A DNA stretch of 64,000 bases from Io17-Chloro-G2 sp034428715 (lineage in GTDB: Bacteria > Chloroflexota > Dehalococcoidia > Lucifugimonadales > UBA3495): NCBI GenBank assembly GCA_034428715.1, contig DAOUHE010000178.1, forward strand, positions 1-64,000. The letters run 5' to 3'. The notes beneath the pieces were generated by a model. The model made no database searches, was not told the origin of the DNA, and saw only the letters and a list, made by a program, of their open reading frames with translations. Of this stretch, positions 9,364 to 15,935 are shown piece after piece (the first letter of the stretch is position 1; every line of letters starts with the position of its first letter). The translations under genes were made by a program, and so were the position numbers.

Positions 9364-10071
9364 TTAGACGGATTCCCCGGTTTGGGCCTCCAATCTGTCT
9401 AAAGCATCGGTTGCGGCGGCTCGTTCTGCGTCAGCCTTCTTTCCGCCTTGACCTCGGCCGATAACTTCGCTTTCAACCAAGACATCCACATTGAACCACG
9501 GATCGTGATCCGGCCCTTCGCTGGAGGCTAATTCGTAGTGTGGCGAGGCGCGGCCCGTTCCCTGAATGATTTCTTGAAGGCGGGACTTGGGGTTGTCCGG
9601 CGCCGTTCCCTTTTGAAAGAAATGGTCCAGTTCCGGGGCCATGACGCGCAAGATGAAACTGCGGGCGGCTTCGAAGCCCTGGTCGAGGTACACCGCGGCC
9701 ACCACGGATTCCATGGCGGCGGCCAGAGTGGATTCCCTGTGACGGCCTCCGGTGGCATCCTCCCCTATTCCCAGCAGCAGATGATCACCCAGGCCCAGGC
9801 GCGAAGCAATCTTGGCCAGGCTTTCTCCGCAAACCAGGTTCGCGCGGGCCTTGGTGAGGTCGCCTTCGGAGTGGTTCGGCAGGGATTCGTATAGCCGGGT
9901 GGACACCGCGAGTTCTATGACGGCGTCGCCCAGGAATTCCAAGCGTTCATAGGAGTCCGACGGGCTTCCGCCTTGCTCGTTGACATAAGAACGGTGAACC
10001 AGGGCTTGCTTGAGAAGCCCTGGTTCACGAAATTTAACGCCTAAATCCGCTTCTAGGATACGGTTTGCCAA
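9364..10071 (-). CDS. rnc: Ribonuclease III
   Basis: Double-strand-specific endoribonuclease that processes rRNA precursors. The 235 residues contain the signature YERLEFLGDAVIEL (residues about 41-54) with catalytic acidic residues, the second catalytic glutamate in AAAMESVVAAVYLD (about 116-129), and a C-terminal dsRNA-binding domain starting near PKSRLQE and ending GRGQGGKKADAERAAATDAL. The start codon is TTG, two bases past the TAG stop of the upstream DsbA-family gene; the purine tract AAGGGG just before that stop provides the ribosome site, so translation is probably coupled. Length is normal for the family. Confidence 0.96.
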   Translation of the reverse strand: MANRILEADLGVKFREPGLLKQALVHRSYVNEQGGSPSDSYERLEFLGDAVIELAVSTRLYESLPNHSEGDLTKARANLVCGESLAKIASRLGLGDHLLLGIGEDATGGRHRESTLAAAMESVVAAVYLDQGFEAARSFILRVMAPELDHFFQKGTAPDNPKSRLQEIIQGTGRASPHYELASSEGPDHDPWFNVDVLVESEVIGRGQGGKKADAERAAATDALDRLEAQTGESV

Positions 10072-10074
10072 ATA

Positions 10075-10713
10075 CTACCCCTTGATCACCTCATGGGGCC
10101 ACGGCGGCTGCGGACGCTTGATCTCGCCCACGTGATCGAACTCGCTGATCATATTGCTCAACGAGTCGTAGATCTCGCTCGCCTGCTCTTCGGGCGGGAT
10201 AAACATTTTCACGAAGGCGGCCTTGCCATTGGGGGCGACAAACGTGGGCACCCCGAACGCTCCGTGCTCTTCCACCGCTTTTGTGTGGCTGTCCCCAATC
10301 ACCTTTAACAGATCAGGGTCCGCCTGGTCCTCCAGGAAACGGGCCAGGTCCAGGCCGGCTGTCTGAGCCGATGCCTTCATGACCTCGGGATCATTCAGGT
10401 CTGCTTTTTCCTCATGGCGGGCCTTCAGCAGGGCGATAAAGAAAGCCTCGAAGGCCTCTTTACCCTGGCGTTTTGCTGCCAGACCCGACCGGTGGGCCAG
10501 GAAAACCGGGTCGGTCCCGTCTATTACATCCGGCTTTTCCCAGACCTTTAGTTCCGCATCTTTGTCGGCGTTGACTTGAGCCAAGGCGAAGGGCTGCCAG
10601 TCCACCTCGACCTTGGAACCCGTGCTTGACTCCACTTTTGCCAGCCACATGGCGGCATTGTACACGAAGGGTCAACGGAAGTCGTAGTAGGTGGTGAATG
10701 CTGCTTCAACCAT
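10075..10713 (-). CDS. DsbA-family thioredoxin-fold protein with in-frame TGA at the active-site Cys (candidate selenoprotein)
   Basis: Conventional ORF calling starts this gene at the internal ATG at 10665 and yields a protein lacking its first beta strand and active site. Reading upstream in the same frame gives ATG at 10713, preceded by GGAGG with a 7-base spacer, then MVEAAFTTYYDFR, a TGA codon (10674-10672, residue 14), then PFVYNAAMWLAKVE. DsbA/FrnE-like relatives carry Cys-Pro-Trp/Phe-Ala/Val-Tyr exactly here, so TGA replaces the redox Cys. The rest of the fold is intact, including the cis-proline loop GVPTF near residue 165. Full length is 212 residues. A TTGACA-17-TAAAAT promoter lies upstream and a hairpin lies 14 bases after the TGA. 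I infer selenocysteine insertion; a Cys(TGC/TGT)-to-TGA mutation is the alternative. Heads an operon with rnc and perhaps ftsY. Confidence 0.8.
10639..10657 (-). promoter_or_regulatory. Candidate bacterial SECIS hairpin after the in-frame TGA
   Basis: On the minus strand, 14 bases after the TGA, TGCCGCC pairs with GGCTGGCA around the loop ATGT (10650-10647), giving seven base pairs with one bulged U on the 3' side. The distance from TGA to the apical loop is 21 bases and the loop contains a G and U's, which fits the general plan of bacterial SECIS elements (short stem, small loop, close behind UGA). The fold was drawn by eye; the loop G is in the third rather than the first two positions. Confidence 0.5.
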
Positions 10714-10773
10714 AAATGCGCCTCCTACGGTCGCTATTTTGGCGGTCGCCGGTTTCGGCAGCCGCTCGATTGA

Positions 10774-10802
10774 ATTTTAGCTAACAGCGTTAGGGTTGTC
10801 AA
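10774..10802 (-). promoter_or_regulatory. Sigma70-type promoter of the DsbA-family/rnc operon
   Basis: On the minus strand, TTGACA (10802-10797), a spacer of exactly 17 bases, then TAAAAT (10779-10774). The predicted start of transcription is near 10767, about 54 bases before the GGAGG-led ATG at 10713. A promoter and ribosome site this good aimed at the extended start support the longer reading of the DsbA-family gene. Confidence 0.8.
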
Positions 10803-10950
10803 AGCTGCCAAAGGTAACCTCCCGCCGAACCGCCTATCTCCGTGACCCTGGCCGAAACAAACCGTGTTTGGCGGGACTCTCCAACCGGCGGACAGCCGTT
10901 TGTCTGGGCGCTGGACCACGCCTGAAAACAGGGGTCCAAAAGGGCTGTTA

Positions 10951-10959
10951 TGCTATAAT
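10951..10959 (+). promoter_or_regulatory. Extended -10 promoter before the CCA-type nucleotidyltransferase gene
   Basis: TGCTATAAT is a perfect extended -10 element (TG, one base, TATAAT at 10954-10959). No good -35 is seen, which extended -10 promoters do not need. Transcription should begin near 10966, so the start codon of the downstream gene must lie after that point and not at the ATG at 10864. Confidence 0.6.
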
Positions 10960-11010
10960 GTACACAATCGGAGGCCCTCCACGGACAAGCTCCCGAACAT
11001 CGAAAACCCC

Positions 11011-12369
11011 TTGAATCTTATCCAGCGAAACACCAGCGGCGGCAACCTTTTGCCATTGAAAGCCCTTCGCCGCCGGGTGTTGCAACAACCTGTTCCCATC
11101 TATCTGGTGGGCGGACCGGTTCGCGACGCCCTGTTGGGACGGCCATTCAATGATCTGGATTTTTCGGTGGAAGGCGACGCACAGGCTCTGGCCCAATGGC
11201 TGGCCGGCGAGATTGGCGGCAAAACGGTTTTTCATCCTAGATTCGGCACCGCCACCGTGATAGCCACTGAATCGCGAACCGACCTGGTGATGGCCCGGCG
11301 GGAGACCTATGCCCATCCGGGCGCTCTGCCCCAGGTGACTCCAGGTGGCATCCGGGAAGATTTGGCTCGGCGCGATTTTTCCATCAACGCCCTGGCGATA
11401 CCATTGACGGGAGACCCGCCGCCGGACCCAGGTCAACGGGTTTTGGATAATTGGGAAGGTCTTGATGACCTGCGTTCGGGTGTGGTGCGCATCCTCCATG
11501 ATGAAAGTTTTATCGACGACCCCACCCGGGTTTTCCGGGCTATTCGCTATGAGCAACGCCTGGGTTTTCGGATTGAAGAAAGGACCCTGGCCCAACTGAA
11601 AAACGCGGTGGACCACGGCTTGGTCGCGAACTTGAGCCCAGACCGGCTACGCCACGAAGTTCAGAGAATCTTTGAGGAAGAGGATCCCGGATCAGCGCTC
11701 GCCCGCTGTTTGGAATTGGGAGTTTTGCAGGCGGTTCATTCATCTCTGGGCAAACTGGCATCCCTGGGCAAACTGGCATCCCTGGGCAAATTGGCATCCC
11801 TGGGCAAACTGGCCCTGAGCAATCTGAATGCATTAGAGCCGTTGACCGTCAAAATGGATGAGACCGGATCGGAAAGATCGATGGTCTACCTATCGGCGAT
11901 AGTTTCATGCCTTTCCCGGCAGGAAGGGGAGGCGTTGATCAGCCGCTTGAACATGCCCGAGGCTTGGCGCCGGGTGGTCCGCGACACCATCCACCTCCAA
12001 GACATCACGGATGATTTAAACGATGAATCCCTTTCTGGCTCGCAGTTGGCCCGTCTTCTGGAAAGCCTTTCTAAAGAAGCGGTGTCGGCTCTGTGGTTGA
12101 CCAATGGGAACAATACCGTTTGCCAAAATTTGCACCGTTATTTTACCGAATTGCGCTACGTTGAGCCGGCCCTAGACGGACAGGACCTGCTGCGGCTCGG
12201 AGTGCCGCCGGGACCGCTGGTCGGCCAAATATTGGGCCGTTTGCGCGACGACGCGTTGGATGGACGCGTTACCACCGAAGCCGGTCAACGGCGGCTGGTG
12301 GAGGAACTTATGGCCGAATCCAACGCTAACGTTGGGGCCAAGGCCATCAGGGATGCCCCTCATGGATGA
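11011..12369 (+). CDS. tRNA nucleotidyltransferase/poly(A) polymerase family protein (class II CCA-adding type)
   Basis: Class II nucleotidyltransferase that would add or repair the CCA end of tRNA. Visible motifs: YLVGGPVRDALLG, the metal-binding DLDFS pair, RRDFSINALAIPL, and DDPTRVFRAIRYEQRLGFRIE, in the usual order over the first 190 residues, followed by an all-helical RNA-binding part. The frame stays open from an ATG at 10864, but the extended -10 promoter at 10951-10959 makes that start unlikely; TTG at 11011 or TTG at 11050 are the in-frame choices and neither has a strong ribosome site. An 18-bp tandem repeat inserts four LGKLA(S) units in the helical part. The stop overlaps the start of the small zinc protein gene. 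Poly(A) polymerase activity cannot be excluded. Confidence 0.85.
   Translation: MNLIQRNTSGGNLLPLKALRRRVLQQPVPIYLVGGPVRDALLGRPFNDLDFSVEGDAQALAQWLAGEIGGKTVFHPRFGTATVIATESRTDLVMARRETYAHPGALPQVTPGGIREDLARRDFSINALAIPLTGDPPPDPGQRVLDNWEGLDDLRSGVVRILHDESFIDDPTRVFRAIRYEQRLGFRIEERTLAQLKNAVDHGLVANLSPDRLRHEVQRIFEEEDPGSALARCLELGVLQAVHSSLGKLASLGKLASLGKLASLGKLALSNLNALEPLTVKMDETGSERSMVYLSAIVSCLSRQEGEALISRLNMPEAWRRVVRDTIHLQDITDDLNDESLSGSQLARLLESLSKEAVSALWLTNGNNTVCQNLHRYFTELRYVEPALDGQDLLRLGVPPGPLVGQILGRLRDDALDGRVTTEAGQRRLVEELMAESNANVGAKAIRDAPHG
11743..11814 (+). repeat. Four tandem 18-bp units within the CCA-type gene
   Basis: Units at 11743, 11761, 11779 and 11797, each a variant of TCCCTGGGCAAACTGGCA, encode SLGKLA four times in frame. 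The units differ by one or two bases. The insert falls between helices of the C-terminal domain, a place where length change should be tolerated. Confidence 0.95.
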
Positions 12370-12574
12370 GGAATTGGAAGAGGAAACCTGTGTGATCTGC
12401 GGGGACGCCCTGGACGAAGTGCACCAGGCGACGTGCCAATTGTGCGGCGGCAAGTTTCACCAGCCATGGAATGAGGAAAGCCAGGTGCCTCAGTGCGGCC
12501 GGATAGGCAGCCACGAAGAGGCATTGGCCATAGTGTTCCTCTGCGATGACTGTTTTTACGGTCGCAGGCCCTGA
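12362..12574 (+). CDS. Small zinc-binding protein (treble-clef/RING-like cysteine pattern)
   Basis: A 70-residue protein beginning MDEELEEE at 12362, eight bases before the end of the upstream gene (ATGGATGA overlap); an alternative ATG sits at 12353. It contains three CxxC pairs (CVIC, CQLC, CDDC), a GGKFH histidine and one more Cys in VPQCG, a layout that would bind two zinc ions in a RING or treble-clef-like fold. I do not recognise a named family. The overlap implies translational coupling with the CCA-type enzyme, hinting at a tRNA- or RNA-linked role, which is only an inference. Confidence 0.65.
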   Translation: MDEELEEETCVICGDALDEVHQATCQLCGGKFHQPWNEESQVPQCGRIGSHEEALAIVFLCDDCFYGRRP

Positions 12575-12576
12575 AT

Positions 12577-12680
12577 AGCTGTCAGCTATCAGCCGTCAGC
12601 ATTCAGCTTTTCTCGATTTATCCGTGATCCGGCCGTCTTAATTTGCTGAGGGCTGAAAGCTGAGCGCTGACAGCTCAAAA
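12577..12680. repeat. Dispersed AGCTTTCAGC-type repeat, copy 1 (imperfect palindrome)
   Basis: The left arm reads AGCTGTCAGCTATCAGCCGT and continues CAGCATTCAGC; the right arm reads GCTGAGGGCTGAAAGCTGAG and continues CGCTGACAGCT, the reverse complement with differences. About 45 bases separate the arms. Related copies occur at 19697-19869 and 37749-37790, all between genes. Confidence 0.75.
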
Positions 12681-12697
12681 AATTGAGGTAGTTGCCC

Positions 12698-13732
12698 ATG
12701 AAAGCTGTATACATTGAAGCCCATGGCGGCCCAGAGGTTTTGACCTATGGAGAAAGGCCTGATCCCTCGGTTGGCCCCAATGAAGTCCGAGTGAAAGTGA
12801 TGGCGTCAGCCTTGAACCGGTTGGACCTCTACACCCGGGCAGGGGAAAGGGGTTTGCAACGGGAGTTCCCGCCGGCCCTGATATTGGGCGGGGATTGCGC
12901 CGGTGAGGTCATAGAGGCCGGCGCACAGGTGACCGGGCTCAAGACCGGTGACCGGGTGGTGGTCAACCCAAAGATCACCTGCCAGCAATGTCCCGCCTGT
13001 CTTGCCGGACGCGACGACCTTTGCCCACGCCCCAGGTTCATGGGCAGTGCTACCGATGGCAGCTACGCCGAGATAGCGGTTGTGCCCGCGGCCAACGCCC
13101 ACCCGTTAGCCGATGGGGTTTCCTACGAACAGGCCGCCGCCGTTCCCACCACGTTTCTTCCGGTGTGGAATATGCTGGTTCGCCGGGGTCAGCTCAAGCC
13201 GTGGGAGACGGTTTTGGTGTTGTCGGCTTCCGCGGGAGTGGGAACTGCCGCGATTCAGGTGGCCAAACATGTCATCGGCGCCCGGGTCATCGCCACCACC
13301 AGCACGGCCGAAAAAGCGGCCAAGGCTAAGGAGCTGGGGGCCGACGAAGTCATCAACTACAACGAGGAAGACATCACCCAGCGGGTTCGCGCGCTCACTG
13401 ACGGAGGCGTGGACATGGTGGTGGACCACGTCGGGGCAGATTTCTTTGGCAAGGCGTTTAGCGCGGTAAAACCCGGTGGCCGCTACGGCATCTGCGGCGC
13501 CACCACGGGCATTCGAACCGAGCTGCATCTGGGCCTGCTATTCAGCCGCCAGATAGATGTCTTTGGCGCGTTCATGGGGACCAAGGAGGACATGCGGCAG
13601 ATAGTGGCCGTGCTAAACCAGGGAGGCATAAATCCGGTGGTTGACAGAGTGTTCCCCCTGGAAGAAGCCGCCGCCGCCCACCGGGCCATGGAAGAAACCA
13701 ATTTCTTCGGGAAGTTGTTGCTCAAGCCGTAG
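12698..13732 (+). CDS. Zinc-type alcohol dehydrogenase/quinone oxidoreductase (MDR family)
   Basis: Medium-chain dehydrogenase/reductase of 344 residues acting on an unknown alcohol, aldehyde or enone with NAD(P)H. The N-terminal GroES-like domain holds LGGDCAGEVIEAG and the four-cysteine structural zinc lobe CQQCPACLAGRDDLC; the Rossmann domain shows VLVLSASAGVGTAAIQVAKH and the cofactor-side loop ATTSTAEKAAKAKELGADEV. Preferred start is MKAVYIEAHGG at 12698, with GAGG nine bases upstream, rather than two codons earlier. It is preceded by a palindromic repeat. It stands alone on the plus strand, so context gives no hint of its substrate. Confidence 0.92.
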   Translation: MKAVYIEAHGGPEVLTYGERPDPSVGPNEVRVKVMASALNRLDLYTRAGERGLQREFPPALILGGDCAGEVIEAGAQVTGLKTGDRVVVNPKITCQQCPACLAGRDDLCPRPRFMGSATDGSYAEIAVVPAANAHPLADGVSYEQAAAVPTTFLPVWNMLVRRGQLKPWETVLVLSASAGVGTAAIQVAKHVIGARVIATTSTAEKAAKAKELGADEVINYNEEDITQRVRALTDGGVDMVVDHVGADFFGKAFSAVKPGGRYGICGATTGIRTELHLGLLFSRQIDVFGAFMGTKEDMRQIVAVLNQGGINPVVDRVFPLEEAAAAHRAMEETNFFGKLLLKP

Positions 13733-13861
13733 GAAACTCCGGTAAACGGCTAATGTATTCGTGGACGGGGTCTGGGTCCCATGGATTTAGTTCGCCTTTG
13801 GGACAAAGGGAAGTAATCCGGCTATTTCCTGCTAAATTATGTGATGGGGAGGTGATGTCGA

Positions 13862-14929
13862 ATGGATTTAATCAACCGTTTGCTAGATCTCGTTCAGCAG
13901 GCTCTTGGAGAGCTAGACAGTCCCGATTGCAGGGTTAGCAGCGCCATCCGGAAAGCCACCAGGATTGCTATTTTACGAAATGACTATCCTAATCTCCTGT
14001 GGCGACGTTCATAGATGATTTCCGTTAGTGATTCAGAGGCCAACCTGCGCCTCCGCGAGGAGGTTGTTCCTCACTTCACAAAGCAAGAGTTTTCAGTAAT
14101 GATTAAACGGATGCGCGAGGGATTCGTCGAAGAACGTAGAATCTTAAATGTAGTAGATGAAGGGCGAGATGGGATAAGACTCGTAGATAACCAAAATATC
14201 CGTATTTCACCCGTTCCTGAGATCGAAGAGCAAATAGAACGTTACACCAGATTGGCGGCGAACGCCTCACCGCCAGACGGCCTACATCCTGTTGACCTGT
14301 ATTTCACAGCCCAGGCCTACTCTAAAACACGTTCCACCTACGAGGCACTGATTGGGCAGGATCGCGGTGTGCTTGCCCGCATAGCGACCAGAGTCCATGA
14401 GTACCTCAGCGCCACTGAGAAGCAACTGATTTACGGACAGATCAACTCTGATATTTTTGAGCGAAATCGTCAGTACGTTGATGGGAAATTGGCCGCGATT
14501 TCCCCCGAAGCACTAGAGCAGTTCATAACGGTCTATCGACGCCTGGGTGAAGGGGATCCAGAGGCCAGAAGCCAGGCTCTAGGTTCCTGTCTTCGAATCC
14601 TAAAATCCTTGGCTGACAGCCTATACCCGCCGCGTGAGCTACCTGTAGTTGGAACTGATGGTAAATCAAGAGACCTTACCGATGAGAAATATATAGCTAG
14701 ACTGTGGCAGTTTGTATCTGATCGGGTTGGGACGACCAAGGCAGGGGGATTACTACTCGCTCAGGTAAACGATCTGGGTTCTCGAATTGACCGCCTCTAC
14801 GGCTTGACGAACAAAGGAGTTCATGCCGAGATTTCAGAATTTGAAGTTAATCAGAGTGTCATCCAAACCTACTTGTTGGCAGGCGATCTACTCCGCTTAA
14901 CTGACCAAGATTCCGCAGTTTATAGCTGA
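13862..14929 (+). pseudogene. Accessory gene of unknown function (distantly AbiTii-like?), interrupted by an in-frame TAG
   Basis: The 304-residue ORF at 14015-14929 begins directly after a TAG (14012-14014) that closes a 50-codon ORF in the same frame, starting at ATG 13862 behind a textbook GGAGGTGAT ribosome site. Read through, the product is one 355-residue chain: MDLINRLLDLVQQALGELD with basic/helical SSAIRKATRIAILRNDYP, then EEVVPHFTKQEFSVMIKRM, VHEYLSATEKQLIYGQINSD and LLLAQVNDLGSRIDRLYG. The short N-terminal helical module followed by a 'TNKGVHAEISEFE' ending recalls AbiTii-type proteins linked to phage defence, but I am not certain. The gene is clearly more AT-rich than its neighbours, which suggests transfer. 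Either a nonsense mutation has broken it, or only the downstream ORF is translated. Confidence 0.6.
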
Positions 14930-15001
14930 GTAATTGAAATTCGCTTCGGGAAAACATTCAGGTGTCATCGACCGAATCAAGGTCCGAGACAGTAAAAATG
15001 C

Positions 15002-15883
15002 CTACGAGGAATCGCCCCTCTTCTTCTCCAACCGCTTCCCGTGGAAAAGGTACTGCTCGGAGTAGCCTCCGTAGCGGCCGAAGTGATTCTGTGCCCACTC
15101 GAGGAGGACTTTATCGGAAGGCGTTTTTTGGTCTGGGAAGTACCATTCGGCCAGCGCCCGCCGGATCCAAACGTCTATGGGGAACGCCTCCAGCTTTTCC
15201 AGGGAAAAGACGGCGATGCAATCGGCGATCTTTGAACCGATACCCTTACACTCCATCAGGCGCTCTTTTGCCTCCGGATATGGGGCCACCGTGAGCTCGT
15301 CCAGGTCCAGGTCCCCTTCCAGCACCCGCCGGGCGGCCTGGTCGACGTAGGGCGCGCGGAAACCCAATCCCAGGCGGCGAAGCTCCATCTCACCACCCTC
15401 GGCTAGGTCAGCGGGTTTGGGGAAGGTATATCGAACCTCCCCATCCATTTGCAGGGGCTCGCCGAAGGTCTCGGACATCTTTTCCATCAACCCGTGGATG
15501 CGGGAGATGTTGTTATTGGCGGAACAGATGAAGGCGATCAGGCATTCCCACGGCTCCGTCCGCAAAATTCGCAGGCCGGGGTAATGGTCCACCATGGCGG
15601 CGACTCTCCGGTCCTGCTTTATCTCCGCGTAGATCGCCGGCAGATCGTCATCCAGCCGGAAATAATCTTCAAGCATGGGTACCAGGGATTCTTCGGCCGA
15701 GGGTTGGGAACGGAACTCGAACCCGCCGCAGGTCTGGCGCATCTTGATGAAATTGCCCCGCACCACGCCGGCGTACCAATCTCCGTCCAGCCGCCACCGG
15801 TGGGCCTGTCCACTCTCCAATGAGGATGCCAGGTCGAAGGGCTGGTCCGTCTTTATCTCCACACTCACCACCTCTCTACCCAT
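15002..15883 (-). CDS. ogg: 8-oxoguanine DNA glycosylase/AP lyase, OGG1 type
   Basis: Base-excision repair enzyme removing 8-oxoguanine. The N-terminal OGG_N-like domain (residues about 1-110, SGQAHRWRLDGDWYAGVVRG) is followed by the HhH-GPD core: FICSANNNISRIHGLMEKMS, hairpin MECKGIGSKIADCIAVFSL carrying the Schiff-base lysine of GSK, and the catalytic aspartate in FPIDVWIRRAL. The order and spacing match human OGG1 (GTKVADC and PVDVH). The 293-residue length is typical of bacterial OGG1. The ATG at 15883 has no obvious Shine-Dalgarno; an in-frame GTG lies a few codons in. The next gene upstream on the same strand is the DnaQ-DinG helicase. Confidence 0.93.
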   Translation of the reverse strand: MGREVVSVEIKTDQPFDLASSLESGQAHRWRLDGDWYAGVVRGNFIKMRQTCGGFEFRSQPSAEESLVPMLEDYFRLDDDLPAIYAEIKQDRRVAAMVDHYPGLRILRTEPWECLIAFICSANNNISRIHGLMEKMSETFGEPLQMDGEVRYTFPKPADLAEGGEMELRRLGLGFRAPYVDQAARRVLEGDLDLDELTVAPYPEAKERLMECKGIGSKIADCIAVFSLEKLEAFPIDVWIRRALAEWYFPDQKTPSDKVLLEWAQNHFGRYGGYSEQYLFHGKRLEKKRGDSS

Positions 15884-15935
15884 ATTCGCGCTGGTATTCC
15901 CGGGATTTCGCTGCTCGTGACCTAGCCGTTCGAAC

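Noticed and set aside
13753..13938. A 61-codon plus-strand open frame before the AbiTii-like gene
   Set aside because: It overlaps in another frame the well-supported ATG at 13862 with its GGAGGTGAT site and has no recognisable feature of its own.
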